This document shows, one piece after another, positions 14,321 to 23,543 of a DNA stretch of 64,000 nucleotides. Each line of letters begins with the position of its first letter. Positions within the stretch are counted from its first letter, which is position 1. Origin of the DNA: Bog-473 sp963736525 (GTDB lineage Bacteria > Actinomycetota > Acidimicrobiia > Acidimicrobiales > RAAP-2); the NCBI GenBank assembly GCA_963736525.1, contig CAVTPF010000014.1, positions 1 through 64,000 on the forward strand. Direction: 5' to 3'. The notes beneath the pieces were generated by a model, which saw only the letters and a list, made by a program, of their open reading frames with translations, made no database searches and was not told the origin of the DNA. The position numbers and the translations under genes were made by a program.

Positions 14321-16222
14321 TCAGGCCGACCGCGGGGGCGACGTCGTCTCCCGTTCGGCCTCTATCAGCCTCCCGACGGCATCAATGAGGGCGAGGTGGG
14401 TGAAGGCCTGGGGGAAATTGCCCAGGTGCTCACCCGTGGAGGCGTCGATCTCCTCGGCGTAGAGCTGGAGGGGACCGGCGAAGGCGAGCAACTTCTTGCA
14501 GAGGGCCCGCGCCCGCTCCTCCTCACCGATCATGGCCAGGGCGGTGACGAGCCAGAAGGAGCAGATGGTGAACGTGCCCTCCTTGCCCTCGAAGCCGGTG
14601 TCCGTCGTGTCGACCTTGTACCGCAGGACCAGGCCGTCCTCGGTGAGCTCGTCGGCGATGGCCAGCACGGTGGCCCGTACCCGCTCGTCGTCGGAAGGTA
14701 GGAAATCGAGGATCGGGATGAGGAGGAGCGAGGCATCGAGCTGCTCGTTCTCGTAGTGCTGCCGGAAGCGGCCGCGCTCGTCGACGCCTCTGTCGAGGAT
14801 CTCGGCCCGCAGATCGTCGGCCGCCTTGCGCCATTGCTCGGCCCGGTCGTGGTCGTTCCGCGTGTGTGCCATGTCGGCGCCCCGGTCCATGGCGACCCAG
14901 CACAGCACCTTGGAGGCGGTGAAGTGCTGGGGATCGCCCCTGATCTCCCAAATGCCCTGGTCCGCCTCGCCGGCGTGCTCGATCGCCGCGTCGACCAACC
15001 TGGCGATGCCCTCCCAGACCGGATTGACGATCTGCGCGGCCCCCTGGCGGAGGTGGGTGTCGACGGCATCGAGGATCATCCCCCACACGTCGTTCTGGTG
15101 CTGGTCCCAGGCGCCGTTGCCGACCCGCACGGGCTTCGAATAGCGGTAGCCCGTCAGGTGGTCGAGGGTGTGCTCGGTGAGGTCCTTCGTACCGTCGATC
15201 CCGTACATGATCTGGAGGCTCCAGTCCGTCCCGGCATCCGCGGCCACCGCCTCGAGCACGAAGGCGAAGTACTCCAAGGCCTCCCAGTCGAAACCGAGCC
15301 GGTAGAGCGAGCGCAACATGAACGACGAGTCACGGATCCAGGTGTAGCGGTAGTCCCAATTGCGGGCTCCGCCCGGCGTCTCCGGGAGCGACGTCGTCGC
15401 CGCCGCCATGATGGCACCGGTCGGCGCGTAGCTCAGGCCCTTGAGGGTCAACGCGCTGCGCTCCATGTAGCTGCGCCATGGATGATCGGGGAAGCTCCCG
15501 TTGGCCAGCCAGCTCCGCCAGTACGCGATGGTCTCGCCCAGTTCGCGCTGGGCGTCGTCCACCGTCGTCGGCGCCCGTCCCCCCCAGGCCAGCGCGATGA
15601 ATGCGGTTTCGCCCAGGTCGAGCGAGGTCCGGCCGTAGCAGCGGGCCCCGGCCGCGCCGATGCGGAAGCTGGATGTCACGTGGAGGAGGGGGTCGCCCGG
15701 GGGCGGGCACACGGTCATGATGTGGTAGCCCTCACCGTCGTAGTTCCAGGACCCGGTTTGCGATCCGTACTCGAAGACGGGTGTCGCGTTGGCCACCACC
15801 TCGACCCGGCCCCCGATGCAGGTGGCCAGACGGAGCAGCGTGCCGGCCGCGCCGACGTCGCCCGGGGCGCGCCGGAAGTCGGCGCGGCGCTCTTCGTCGT
15901 CGTCGAAGGTGCGCATGACGAGGAGGTCCTGGACGATCAGCCAGCCGTTCGGCGTGTGCCAGGTCGTCTCGAGCACCATGGTCCCGGGGATGTACCGGCG
16001 GTGATGGGGCACCGCGGTCCCGCTGGGCCCGAAGCGGAAGGTGCCGGCGGTGCGGTCGAGCAGGGCACCGAAGATGCTCGGTGAGTCGGGCCGGGGGAGG
16101 CACAGCCACTCGATGGACCCATCGGGGGCCACGAGGCAGTTGTTCTCGCAGTCCGAGATGAACCCGTAGTCGGCGATCGGGGGAAAGCTCTCCGTCTGAA
16201 CTTCGGCAGCGTTTTCGGGCAC
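14321..16222 (-). CDS. Glycoside hydrolase family 15 protein (trehalase/glucoamylase-like)
   Basis: 633 residues. The N-terminal domain (PIADYGFISDCENNCLVAPD, then SIEWLCLPRPDSPSIFGALL) is the trehalase-like domain, and the alpha/alpha-barrel follows with YRYTWIRDSSFMLRSLYRLG and EIRGDPQHFTASKVLCW. Actinobacterial members of this exact architecture act as trehalases, and others as glucoamylases. No signal peptide, so cytoplasmic. The GTG start at 16222 gives the conserved N-terminus directly. First gene of the leftward GH15-ndh-SDR-DapB set, divergent from the next SDR gene over 189 bases that show no further feature. Confidence 0.92.
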   Translation of the reverse strand: MPENAAEVQTESFPPIADYGFISDCENNCLVAPDGSIEWLCLPRPDSPSIFGALLDRTAGTFRFGPSGTAVPHHRRYIPGTMVLETTWHTPNGWLIVQDLLVMRTFDDDEERRADFRRAPGDVGAAGTLLRLATCIGGRVEVVANATPVFEYGSQTGSWNYDGEGYHIMTVCPPPGDPLLHVTSSFRIGAAGARCYGRTSLDLGETAFIALAWGGRAPTTVDDAQRELGETIAYWRSWLANGSFPDHPWRSYMERSALTLKGLSYAPTGAIMAAATTSLPETPGGARNWDYRYTWIRDSSFMLRSLYRLGFDWEALEYFAFVLEAVAADAGTDWSLQIMYGIDGTKDLTEHTLDHLTGYRYSKPVRVGNGAWDQHQNDVWGMILDAVDTHLRQGAAQIVNPVWEGIARLVDAAIEHAGEADQGIWEIRGDPQHFTASKVLCWVAMDRGADMAHTRNDHDRAEQWRKAADDLRAEILDRGVDERGRFRQHYENEQLDASLLLIPILDFLPSDDERVRATVLAIADELTEDGLVLRYKVDTTDTGFEGKEGTFTICSFWLVTALAMIGEEERARALCKKLLAFAGPLQLYAEEIDASTGEHLGNFPQAFTHLALIDAVGRLIEAERETTSPPRSA

Positions 16223-16411
16223 CGCCCGATGCTAGAGAGGAGTCGCGCCTGCCTCAAGGGGGCTTTTGGTCAACTGCCTCCGACGAAGGCGTGCTGCCGT
16301 CTCGGGACGCCCGGCGATCCTGACATCTGTCGCCCGGCCGGATGCCTCTGTAGCGTGAGAGCCATCACTCGAAGGATCGCGTCCCGGCGGTCCCCCATGT
16401 GGAGGTGTGCC

Positions 16412-17185
16412 ATGGCAGAGGAACTGCAGGGCAAGGTCGCGGTCGTCACCGGAGGCAACTCCGGCATCGGCAAGGCGGTCGTGCTGGCGCTGGCCGAGAA
16501 GGGGGCCAAGGTCGTCATCGACTACGTCGCCAACGAGCAGGCCACCGAGGACCTCGAGCGCCAGATCGCCGGCCTCGGAGAGATCGCGACCGCCGTGGAC
16601 GCCGATGTCTCCAAGATCGAGGATCTGCAGCACATGGTCGACACGGCGGTCTCCACCTACGGACGGCTCGACGTCATGGTCAACAACGCCGGGATCGAGA
16701 CCCGCACTTCGGTCCTCGACACGACCGCGGACCAGTACGAGAAGGTCCTCGCCATCAACCTGAAGAGCGCGTTCTTCGGCACCCAGCTGGCGGCCAAGCA
16801 GATGATCGCCCAGGGCGGCGGGGGACGCATTATCAACATGACCTCGGTCCACGAGGACTGGCCCATGCCGAACAACACGGCGTACTGCCTGTCCAAGGGC
16901 GGCATGCGCATGCTCACGCGTACGGCCGGCGTCGAGTTGGCGCCGCACAACATCACCGTCGTCGGGGTCGGCCCCGGCGCCGTGGCGACGCCGATCAACA
17001 CCCAGACGTTGAACGACCCGGCCGCGTTGGCCAAGCTGGACGCCGCCATACCGCTCGGCCGCATGGCCCAGCCCGAGGAGATCGCGTCGGTCGTCGCCTT
17101 CTTGGCCTCCGACGGGGCCGGTTACATCACGGCGACGACGATCTTCGCCGACGGCGGCATCATGCAGAGCAGCCCGGGGCTCTAG
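16412..17185 (+). CDS. SDR oxidoreductase, glucose 1-dehydrogenase-like
   Basis: 257-residue SDR with VVTGGNSGIGKAVV cofactor motif, NNAGIE, catalytic serine in MTSVHE and Tyr/Lys in YCLSK. The core IETRTSVLDTT and VLAINLKSAFFGTQLAAKQM closely resembles Bacillus-type glucose 1-dehydrogenases. ATG 16412 has GGAGG 7 bases upstream. Monocistronic, convergent with cydB. The adjacent GH15 enzyme releases glucose, so a link to glucose oxidation is conceivable, but the substrate is inferred only from resemblance. Confidence 0.88.
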   Translation: MAEELQGKVAVVTGGNSGIGKAVVLALAEKGAKVVIDYVANEQATEDLERQIAGLGEIATAVDADVSKIEDLQHMVDTAVSTYGRLDVMVNNAGIETRTSVLDTTADQYEKVLAINLKSAFFGTQLAAKQMIAQGGGGRIINMTSVHEDWPMPNNTAYCLSKGGMRMLTRTAGVELAPHNITVVGVGPGAVATPINTQTLNDPAALAKLDAAIPLGRMAQPEEIASVVAFLASDGAGYITATTIFADGGIMQSSPGL

Positions 17186-17223
17186 GGCGGCTCGCCCCGC
17201 TCGTCCTGGTCGCCTCGTCGCGG

Positions 17224-17263
17224 CGGCCCAGCGGCCCAGCGGCTCAGCGGCTCAGCGGCTCAG
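17224..17263. repeat. Five tandem 8-bp repeats across the cydB stop codon
   Basis: Five consecutive units CGGCCCAG, CGGCCCAG, CGGCTCAG, CGGCTCAG, CGGCTCAG. The last unit contains the cydB stop (17260-17262). An 8-bp unit shifts frame on gain or loss, so slippage could alter the cydB C-terminus, though only its last residues. Confidence 0.85.
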
Positions 17264-18318
17264 CCTGGCCCGGCCTCGGCCGGCGTCGTCGGCGTGGTGC
17301 CGGCGTCGGGAGCCGTGTCGTCGCCACCCACCCTGGGCACCGAGAGGCGCTTGCGGAACACGTGGTAGCCCCACGCTTGGTAGATGAGCACGACTGGGAA
17401 GAAGATCACCGCCACGACCGTCATGACCTTGAGCGTGTAGGGCGGGCTCGCCGTGTTGTTCACGGTGAGGTTGTAGGCCGCGTTGGTGGTCGAGATCATC
17501 ACCCGGGGGAACAGCTCTTGGAAGATGGACGCGACCGTTCCGGCGATGCCGACCGCAGCGGCGGTGAAGGCCCACCCGTCCGCCTTGGCTGAGGACAGCC
17601 AGGCCGCGGCGAGCACGGCCATGAGGGCGAGCGCCTCAATCGGCTTGGGGACGAAGCCGTTGCTGAGCCCGACGTGGATCCACGTCATGAAGCCGAACGT
17701 CACCACGACGGCCACCACCCCGATGACCGCAGACGCCCGCTGGGCCCGCTCGTGCAGCTCGCCCGTCGTCTTGAGGGTGAGGTAGGTGGCGCCCATGAGG
17801 AGCGACAGCACGAGGAGCGTGACCCCCGTCCACAGCCCGAACGGGGTGAGCAGGCCCCAGAACGACCCCGTGTACTGGTGGGCCGCATTGATGGGCAGCC
17901 CGTGGAGGAGGTCACCGAGGGCGACCCCGACCAAGAGGGGGATGAGGGCACTCCCGATGGTCAGCCCCCAGCGCCAGGCCGAACGCCAGCGCGGGTCGTC
18001 GAACTTGCGCTGGTACTCGAAGGCCACACCCCGCACCATGAGGGCGAGGAGCAACACCACGAGCGCCAGGTAGAACGTCGAGAACATGGTGGCGTACCAG
18101 CCCGGGAAGGCGGCGAAGATGACCGCGCCCGCCACGATCAGCCACACCTCGTTGCCGTCCCACACGGGCCCGATGGTGTTGACCACGACGCGGCGCTCCG
18201 TGTCGGTCCGCCCGAGGAAGGAGTGCAGCATGCCGACCCCGAAGTCGAATCCCTCGAGGACGAAGAAGCCGACCCAGAACAACACGTCGACGATGTACCA
18301 GAGGTCTCCCAGTGTCAT
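17260..18318 (-). CDS. cydB: Cytochrome bd oxidase subunit II
   Basis: 352 residues, multi-spanning membrane subunit of the quinol-oxidising cytochrome bd terminal oxidase. MTLGDLWYIVDVLFWVGFFV opens the first helix, GFDFGVGML and GPVWDGNEVWLI are family signatures, and at least eight hydrophobic helices are visible to about residue 335. Starts 9 bases after cydA on the same strand and ends the cydD-cydC-cydA-cydB run. Its stop lies inside an 8-bp tandem repeat. Confidence 0.97.
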   Translation of the reverse strand: MTLGDLWYIVDVLFWVGFFVLEGFDFGVGMLHSFLGRTDTERRVVVNTIGPVWDGNEVWLIVAGAVIFAAFPGWYATMFSTFYLALVVLLLALMVRGVAFEYQRKFDDPRWRSAWRWGLTIGSALIPLLVGVALGDLLHGLPINAAHQYTGSFWGLLTPFGLWTGVTLLVLSLLMGATYLTLKTTGELHERAQRASAVIGVVAVVVTFGFMTWIHVGLSNGFVPKPIEALALMAVLAAAWLSSAKADGWAFTAAAVGIAGTVASIFQELFPRVMISTTNAAYNLTVNNTASPPYTLKVMTVVAVIFFPVVLIYQAWGYHVFRKRLSVPRVGGDDTAPDAGTTPTTPAEAGPG

Positions 18319-18327
18319 AGCGGGCTC

Positions 18328-19764
18328 CTAGTAGACGAGGGCCGACTCGTCCTCGTCGGACGACTCGTGCTCGGTGGACGGGGATCCGGCGTCGCCCTCC
18401 GGCGACGTCAGCTTGGCCAGAGGGTCGTGCCCCAGCTCACGGCGGCCGTACCGCAGCATCAGCCAAGTGTCGGCGACGCCCAGAGCCACGAAGATCAGGA
18501 CGAAGAGCACGATCGAGATCCAGATGTCGGTGGCCGACACAGAGGGGGAGACCCCCTGGGCGGTTTTCTGAAGACCCTGGACGATCCAGGGCTGGCGTCC
18601 GTTCTCGGTGAGCATCCAGCCGGCGGTGTTGATGAGGAACGGCAGCACGATCACCCACGGGGCTATTCGCAGGAACCACTTGGCGGTGTCCATCTTCTTG
18701 CGGTACAGCAGCCACGCACCCCATACTGCGAAGAAGAAGACCAGCGTGGCCAGGTAGGCCATCACCCGCATGGACCAGTACTGAATGAAGACGTTCGGGA
18801 CGTAGTTGCCCGGCCCGTACTCCTGTTGGTACTGCGCGTTCAGCTGGTTGAGGCCGAGCACCTTCCCGTGTGGATTGTTCGTGGCGAGGATGGATAGGAG
18901 GCCCGGGATGAGGATGATCTGGGTGGGGGTCTGGTCCTCGTTGCCGCCGCCGATCTGGAACACAGAGAACGAACAGGTGGTGCAGGTGTTCCACTGGGCT
19001 TCCGCCGCCGCGATCTTCATGGGCTGGTAGGTCTCCTCCACCACGCCGAGCTCGCTGCCGACGAACAAGGTCAAAATGGTGGCCGGGAGCACCACGGCCA
19101 ACGAGATGACCGCCGCGCGCCTGAACGCATCGACGTGCTCCTTGCGATGCATGTGCCACGCCGCGACGCCGAGCATGAGCACGCCGCCGGTGACGAGCGA
19201 CGCCAGCAGCACATGGATGTAGCCCCAAATGAAGACGGGGTTGGTGAACAAGGCCCAGATGTTGTTTAGCTGGGGCTGGCCGGTCTTGTGGTTGGTGACG
19301 TAGCCGACGGGGTGCTGCATCCAGGAGTTGGCCGCCATGATGAAGGCGGCCGAGAGGATCGTCCCCGCCGCGACGAGCCAGATACACGTGAGGTGCGCCT
19401 TCTTCGACAGCCGGTTCCAGCCGAAGATCCAGATGCCGAGGAAGGTCGACTCCAAGAAGAAGGCGACCAGGCCCTCCATGGCCAGGGGTCCGCCGAAGAC
19501 GTTGCCGACGAGACGCGAGTAGGCCGACCAGTTCATGCCGAACTCGAACTCCTGAATGAGGCCGGTCACCACACCGATCGCCACGTTGATGAGCAGCAAG
19601 GCCCCGAAGAAGCGGGCCAGTCGGCGATAGGTCTCGTCATCGTTGCGGTACCAGGCGGTCTGCAGCAGCGCCACGAGGAAGGCCAACCCGATCGTCACCG
19701 GGACGAAGAGGAAGTGGTAGATGCTCGTCAGCGCGAACTGCCAACGGGCGAGGTCGAGGTTCAC
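18328..19764 (-). CDS. cydA: Cytochrome bd oxidase subunit I
   Basis: 478 residues carrying the haem b558, b595 and d sites and the quinol site. Visible: the axial histidine in TSIYHFLFVP (His17), the conserved glutamates in PLAMEGLVAFFLE (Glu97, Glu105) and the second-ligand region YIHVLLASLVTGG. The periplasmic loop contains a CTTC pair near residues 260-270 that could form a disulphide; M. tuberculosis CydA has a disulphide in its quinol loop. GTG 19764 overlaps the cydC stop by 4 bases (GTGA), so it is translated in coupling with the assembly transporter. High oxygen affinity and uncoupled partnering with Ndh-2 would suit low-oxygen conditions. Confidence 0.97.
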   Translation of the reverse strand: MNLDLARWQFALTSIYHFLFVPVTIGLAFLVALLQTAWYRNDDETYRRLARFFGALLLINVAIGVVTGLIQEFEFGMNWSAYSRLVGNVFGGPLAMEGLVAFFLESTFLGIWIFGWNRLSKKAHLTCIWLVAAGTILSAAFIMAANSWMQHPVGYVTNHKTGQPQLNNIWALFTNPVFIWGYIHVLLASLVTGGVLMLGVAAWHMHRKEHVDAFRRAAVISLAVVLPATILTLFVGSELGVVEETYQPMKIAAAEAQWNTCTTCSFSVFQIGGGNEDQTPTQIILIPGLLSILATNNPHGKVLGLNQLNAQYQQEYGPGNYVPNVFIQYWSMRVMAYLATLVFFFAVWGAWLLYRKKMDTAKWFLRIAPWVIVLPFLINTAGWMLTENGRQPWIVQGLQKTAQGVSPSVSATDIWISIVLFVLIFVALGVADTWLMLRYGRRELGHDPLAKLTSPEGDAGSPSTEHESSDEDESALVY

Positions 19765-21593
19765 GGTGGGTCGCTCCCTTCATTGATGGCTTCACTGGCG
19801 CCCGGCGGCCGCGCGGCCGGGCCCACCGGCGGCGGCGCGGGGACCGGTCGATCGCTCATCCGCTCCTCCCACCACAGGCCGGCGTAGCGGCCCCCGGTCG
19901 CGAGGAGATCGGCATGGGTGCCCCGCTCGGCCACCCGCCCGCCGTCGAGGACGACGATCTCGTCCACCTGCTCGAGCCCGCGCAGCCGGTGCGAGATGAG
20001 CAGGGTGGAACGCCCCTCGGTCAGGGCGAGCAGGGTGGCCGTGAGGGCATCGGCCCCCTCGGGGTCGAGGTGCTCCGCGGGCTCGTCGAGCACGAGGATG
20101 GGGAAGTCGGCGAGGAGGGCGCGGGCCACGGCGAGCCGCTGGCGTTGCCCGCTGGAGATCCGCGCGCCGCCGCGTCCCACCACGGTGCCGAGGCCGTCGG
20201 GCAGCCCGGTCAGCCATTCCCCGAGGCCGACCCGGTCCAGCACGGCCGCGAGCTCGGCGTCCGATGCCGAACGGCGGCCGATCCGCAGGTTCTCCGCCAG
20301 CGTGGTGTCGAAGAGGTGCGGGCTCTGCTCGACCAGCCCGACGATGCGGCGCACCTCCTCCCCGGCGAGGCGCTCCATCGCGATGCCGTCGAGCATCGCC
20401 TCTCCGGCGTCCGCCGGCAGGAAGCGCACGAGGACGTCGGCGATCGTCGACTTGCCCGCGCCACTGGGCCCGACGAGCGCAACGCGCCGGCCGGGTCCCA
20501 GGTCGAGGTCGACGCCGCGCAGCGCGGCGCGCCCCGCCCCGGGGTACGAGGCCCAGACGTCGCGTAGGACGAGCGTGTGGGCGCCCGGACCGAGCGGGGC
20601 AGGGCGCTGGGGCTCGACGACCGCCGGCCGTGCGTCCATGGCCTCGAAGACGCGGCCCGCCGCCACCCGTGAGCGCTGCAGGGCCTGCGTCGCCGCCGGC
20701 AGCGGGGAGACGAGCTCGAACGCCGCCAAGGGCACCAGGGCCAGCACGGCGAGCAGCGCGCCGTTGAGGGAGCCGGCGTGGGTGGCCCGCACCCCCAGCG
20801 TCAGGGCCCCCCAGCAGGCCAGCCCGGCCAGGGCGGTCGTGAGGCCGAGGCCGATCCCGGTGGTGCCGGCCCCTTGTCGTGCGATGACGCGCAGGCGCCG
20901 GTCGGCGGTGTCGAGGCGCGCCAGCTGGGCCTCGTTGGCTCCCATCACGACGAGCTCGGGTGCGCCCTCAATCAAGTCGATCACACCTGCGGTGAGCTCG
21001 CCGCGCACAGTCGCCTGCCTGGCCTCGGCCCGGGTGGCGAGCCGACCCGTGAGCCACGGCACGGCGGTGGCCGATAGCACCAGGGCGACGAGGAGGACGA
21101 GGCCAGCCTGGGGCAGGAACCACCACAGCGCGGCGACGGTCCCGGCACCCACGAGCATCGCCACGGCGAAGGGCTGGAGCACCCGCAAGACGACGTCCTG
21201 CAAAGAGTCGACGTCGTCGACGACGCGCGCGACCAGGTCGCCGCGACGGAACGCAGGGAGGCCCGCCGGAGCAAGAGACTCGAGGCGCACGTAGACGCGC
21301 ACGCGCAGATCGGCCAGGAGCCGCAGCGCGGCGTCGTGACCGACCAGACGCTCCCCGTAGCGCAGGAATCCGCGCGACAGCCCGAAGAACTGGACCCCGA
21401 CGACGGCGAGCGTGAGCGACGCCTCCGAGGGATGTTGCGAGGCGCGGGAGATCAGCCAGGCCGAGGTGCCCATGAGGGCGATGGAGGCACCGATGGCCCC
21501 TGCCCCCAACAGCGACGCCTCGGCCAGGCGGCGGCGGGCGGCACGCGCCAGGCCCAGGGTGCGCGCCGTCGTGGCCGGGGCGTCGCCGCTCAT
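19761..21593 (-). CDS. cydC: ABC transporter CydC, cytochrome bd assembly
   Basis: About 610 residues. N-terminal transmembrane domain (to about residue 330) and C-terminal ATPase with Walker A GPSGAGKST, signature ISSGQRQRLAVARAL and Walker B ILVLDEPAEHLD. Works with CydD as a heterodimer in the membrane; the pair exports thiols and/or handles haem for cytochrome bd assembly. ATG 21593 overlaps the cydD stop by ATGA and its own stop overlaps the cydA GTG start. This strict coupling before the structural genes identifies it as CydC rather than a drug exporter. Confidence 0.93.
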   Translation of the reverse strand: MSGDAPATTARTLGLARAARRRLAEASLLGAGAIGASIALMGTSAWLISRASQHPSEASLTLAVVGVQFFGLSRGFLRYGERLVGHDAALRLLADLRVRVYVRLESLAPAGLPAFRRGDLVARVVDDVDSLQDVVLRVLQPFAVAMLVGAGTVAALWWFLPQAGLVLLVALVLSATAVPWLTGRLATRAEARQATVRGELTAGVIDLIEGAPELVVMGANEAQLARLDTADRRLRVIARQGAGTTGIGLGLTTALAGLACWGALTLGVRATHAGSLNGALLAVLALVPLAAFELVSPLPAATQALQRSRVAAGRVFEAMDARPAVVEPQRPAPLGPGAHTLVLRDVWASYPGAGRAALRGVDLDLGPGRRVALVGPSGAGKSTIADVLVRFLPADAGEAMLDGIAMERLAGEEVRRIVGLVEQSPHLFDTTLAENLRIGRRSASDAELAAVLDRVGLGEWLTGLPDGLGTVVGRGGARISSGQRQRLAVARALLADFPILVLDEPAEHLDPEGADALTATLLALTEGRSTLLISHRLRGLEQVDEIVVLDGGRVAERGTHADLLATGGRYAGLWWEERMSDRPVPAPPPVGPAARPPGASEAINEGSDPP

Positions 21594-23326
21594 GCCGTCA
21601 CCAGTGGGGCGGGCAGCTCGACGACCCGGTCCGCCAGAGCAGCCAGGGCGGGTCGATGGGCCACTATGAGGGCGGTGCGGCCACTGATCAGCCGGCGGAC
21701 GGCCGTCAGCACGTCCGCCTCCGTTTCGTTGTCGAGGCTGGCGGTCGGCTCGTCCAGGAGCAGGAGCGGCGCGTCGCGGACGAAGGCACGCGCCAACGCA
21801 AGGCGCTGGCGCTCGCCGGCGGAGAGCCCCGCCCCGCCTTCTCCCAGCGGAGTGTCGGCACCGAGCGGAAGCCGGCGTACCACCTCGGTCAGGCCCGCCG
21901 CGTCGAGGGCGGCGGCCACCTCGGCGTCGGACGCGCCGTCCCGGCCCAGCCGGACGTTCTCCGCCACCGAACGCGCGAACAGGTGCGGCCGTTGCGGCAC
22001 CCAACCGATGTGGCGGCGCCAGTCGGCCAGGTCGAGGTCGGCCAGGTCCGCCCCCCCGAGCGTGACGACCCCCGTGTCCGGCAACCGCAATCCGAGGATG
22101 ACGGAGAGCAGGGTCGACTTGCCGCACCCGCTCGGCCCGGTCAGCGCCACGGTCTCGCCCGGTTCCACGACGAGCTCGGCATCGCGGAGTGCCGGGAGTC
22201 GTCGCCCGGCGTAGGTCAGGTCGACGCCGGTGACGCGGATGGCTGTGCTGCGTGCACGCGAGGAACCGCCGACCGGGGCAGACCCTGGTTCCTCGAGCAG
22301 CCCGAAGATGTCCTCGGCTGCCTTCATCCCGTCGGCGCTGGCGTGGTAGTTGGCGCCGAGCGCGCGCAACGGCAGGTAGGCCTCCGGGGCGAGCACCAGC
22401 ACGAACAGCGCGTCCTCGAACGTCATGTGGCCCCCGAGCAGGCGAAGCCCGACCGCGACCGCCACCAGGGCGACGGACACGGTGGCGAGCAGCTCCAGGA
22501 TCAACGACGACAAGAACGTCAGCCGGAGCGTCGCCATGGTGGCCGAGCGGTAACGGTCGGTGACCGCGGCGATCGACCGCGCCTGGGCCTTGGCGCGCCC
22601 GAAGACCTTCAGCGTCGGCAATCCCGCCACCACGTCGAGGAAGTGGCCGGCCAGCCGCTGGAGCGACCGCATGCGGGCGGCCGTGCGGTCCTTCGTGGTG
22701 GCGCCGACAAGCGCCATGAAGAGCGGAATGAGCGGCAGGCTCGCCGCGATCAGCACCGCGCTGACCCAGTCCGCCCCCGCCACGACACCGATGATCGTCA
22801 CCGGGACGATGACGGCGAGGAAGAGCTGGGGCAGGTAGCGCGCGAAGTAGCCGTCGAGCGCGTCGATACCGGTGGTCATGAGGACGCTGAGCCGGCCGGT
22901 GTCGTGGCCTTCGAGGCCGGCCGGTCCCAGCGCGGCGATGCGGGCGGCGGCAGCACGCCGGAGCTCGGATTTGGCCGAGGCCGATGCCCGGTGCGCGGCG
23001 CGCTCGGCGGCCCAGGCCAACGCGGCCCGGAGGGCAATGACGCCGAGCAGCGCGGCGAGAGGCGCCCGCAGCGACTCGAGCGACCGGTGCTCCACGAACG
23101 CGCCGGCGACGACCGTGGCGATGAGCCAGGCCTGGGTGACGACGAGGAGGGCGGTGGCGCCGCCGACGCCGACGGCCAGCGCCACGAAGCGCCGCGTCGT
23201 CCTGGCGTAGCGGAGGAGCCGCGGGTCGAGGGCGCCGCCCCGTCGCTCGCGGGTGGGGCCGGGGGAGGCACTTCGCTCAGCCACCTGCGCCGCTCCGTCC
23301 ACGCTGCCCCTTCGTGTGCTCGTCAT
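21590..23326 (-). CDS. cydD: ABC transporter CydD, cytochrome bd assembly
   Basis: About 578 residues from ATG 23326. N-terminal membrane domain followed by an ATPase with Walker A GPSGCGKSTLL, signature LSAGERQRLALARAF and Walker B LLLLDEPTASLD. Partner of CydC. GTG 23284 is an alternative start with a better-spaced GGAG site; it would shorten the protein by 14 residues. First gene of the cyd run, divergent from a phosphoribosyltransferase gene over about 217 bases. That gap holds a short palindrome GTCACATGAC near 23410, but I see no recognisable Rex or CRP site. Confidence 0.93.
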   Translation of the reverse strand: MTSTRRGSVDGAAQVAERSASPGPTRERRGGALDPRLLRYARTTRRFVALAVGVGGATALLVVTQAWLIATVVAGAFVEHRSLESLRAPLAALLGVIALRAALAWAAERAAHRASASAKSELRRAAAARIAALGPAGLEGHDTGRLSVLMTTGIDALDGYFARYLPQLFLAVIVPVTIIGVVAGADWVSAVLIAASLPLIPLFMALVGATTKDRTAARMRSLQRLAGHFLDVVAGLPTLKVFGRAKAQARSIAAVTDRYRSATMATLRLTFLSSLILELLATVSVALVAVAVGLRLLGGHMTFEDALFVLVLAPEAYLPLRALGANYHASADGMKAAEDIFGLLEEPGSAPVGGSSRARSTAIRVTGVDLTYAGRRLPALRDAELVVEPGETVALTGPSGCGKSTLLSVILGLRLPDTGVVTLGGADLADLDLADWRRHIGWVPQRPHLFARSVAENVRLGRDGASDAEVAAALDAAGLTEVVRRLPLGADTPLGEGGAGLSAGERQRLALARAFVRDAPLLLLDEPTASLDNETEADVLTAVRRLISGRTALIVAHRPALAALADRVVELPAPLVTA

Positions 23327-23543
23327 GATTGGGGCCGCGCGTATGCACGACCGGTCCTTCACCTTCCGCGCAGCCATTCTGCTGGCCCGCTCCCCAGCCG
23401 AACAGGGACCTATGTCACATGACCTGCAGTGATCAACTGGACGATGAGGGGCGTGCCGGGCCCGCCTCGAAGACCCACACCACGCCGCGCCGCGGTGCTC
23501 CACCGCCCGACGCGCATCGTCGTGCGGTGCGGTCGGGGGGCCT

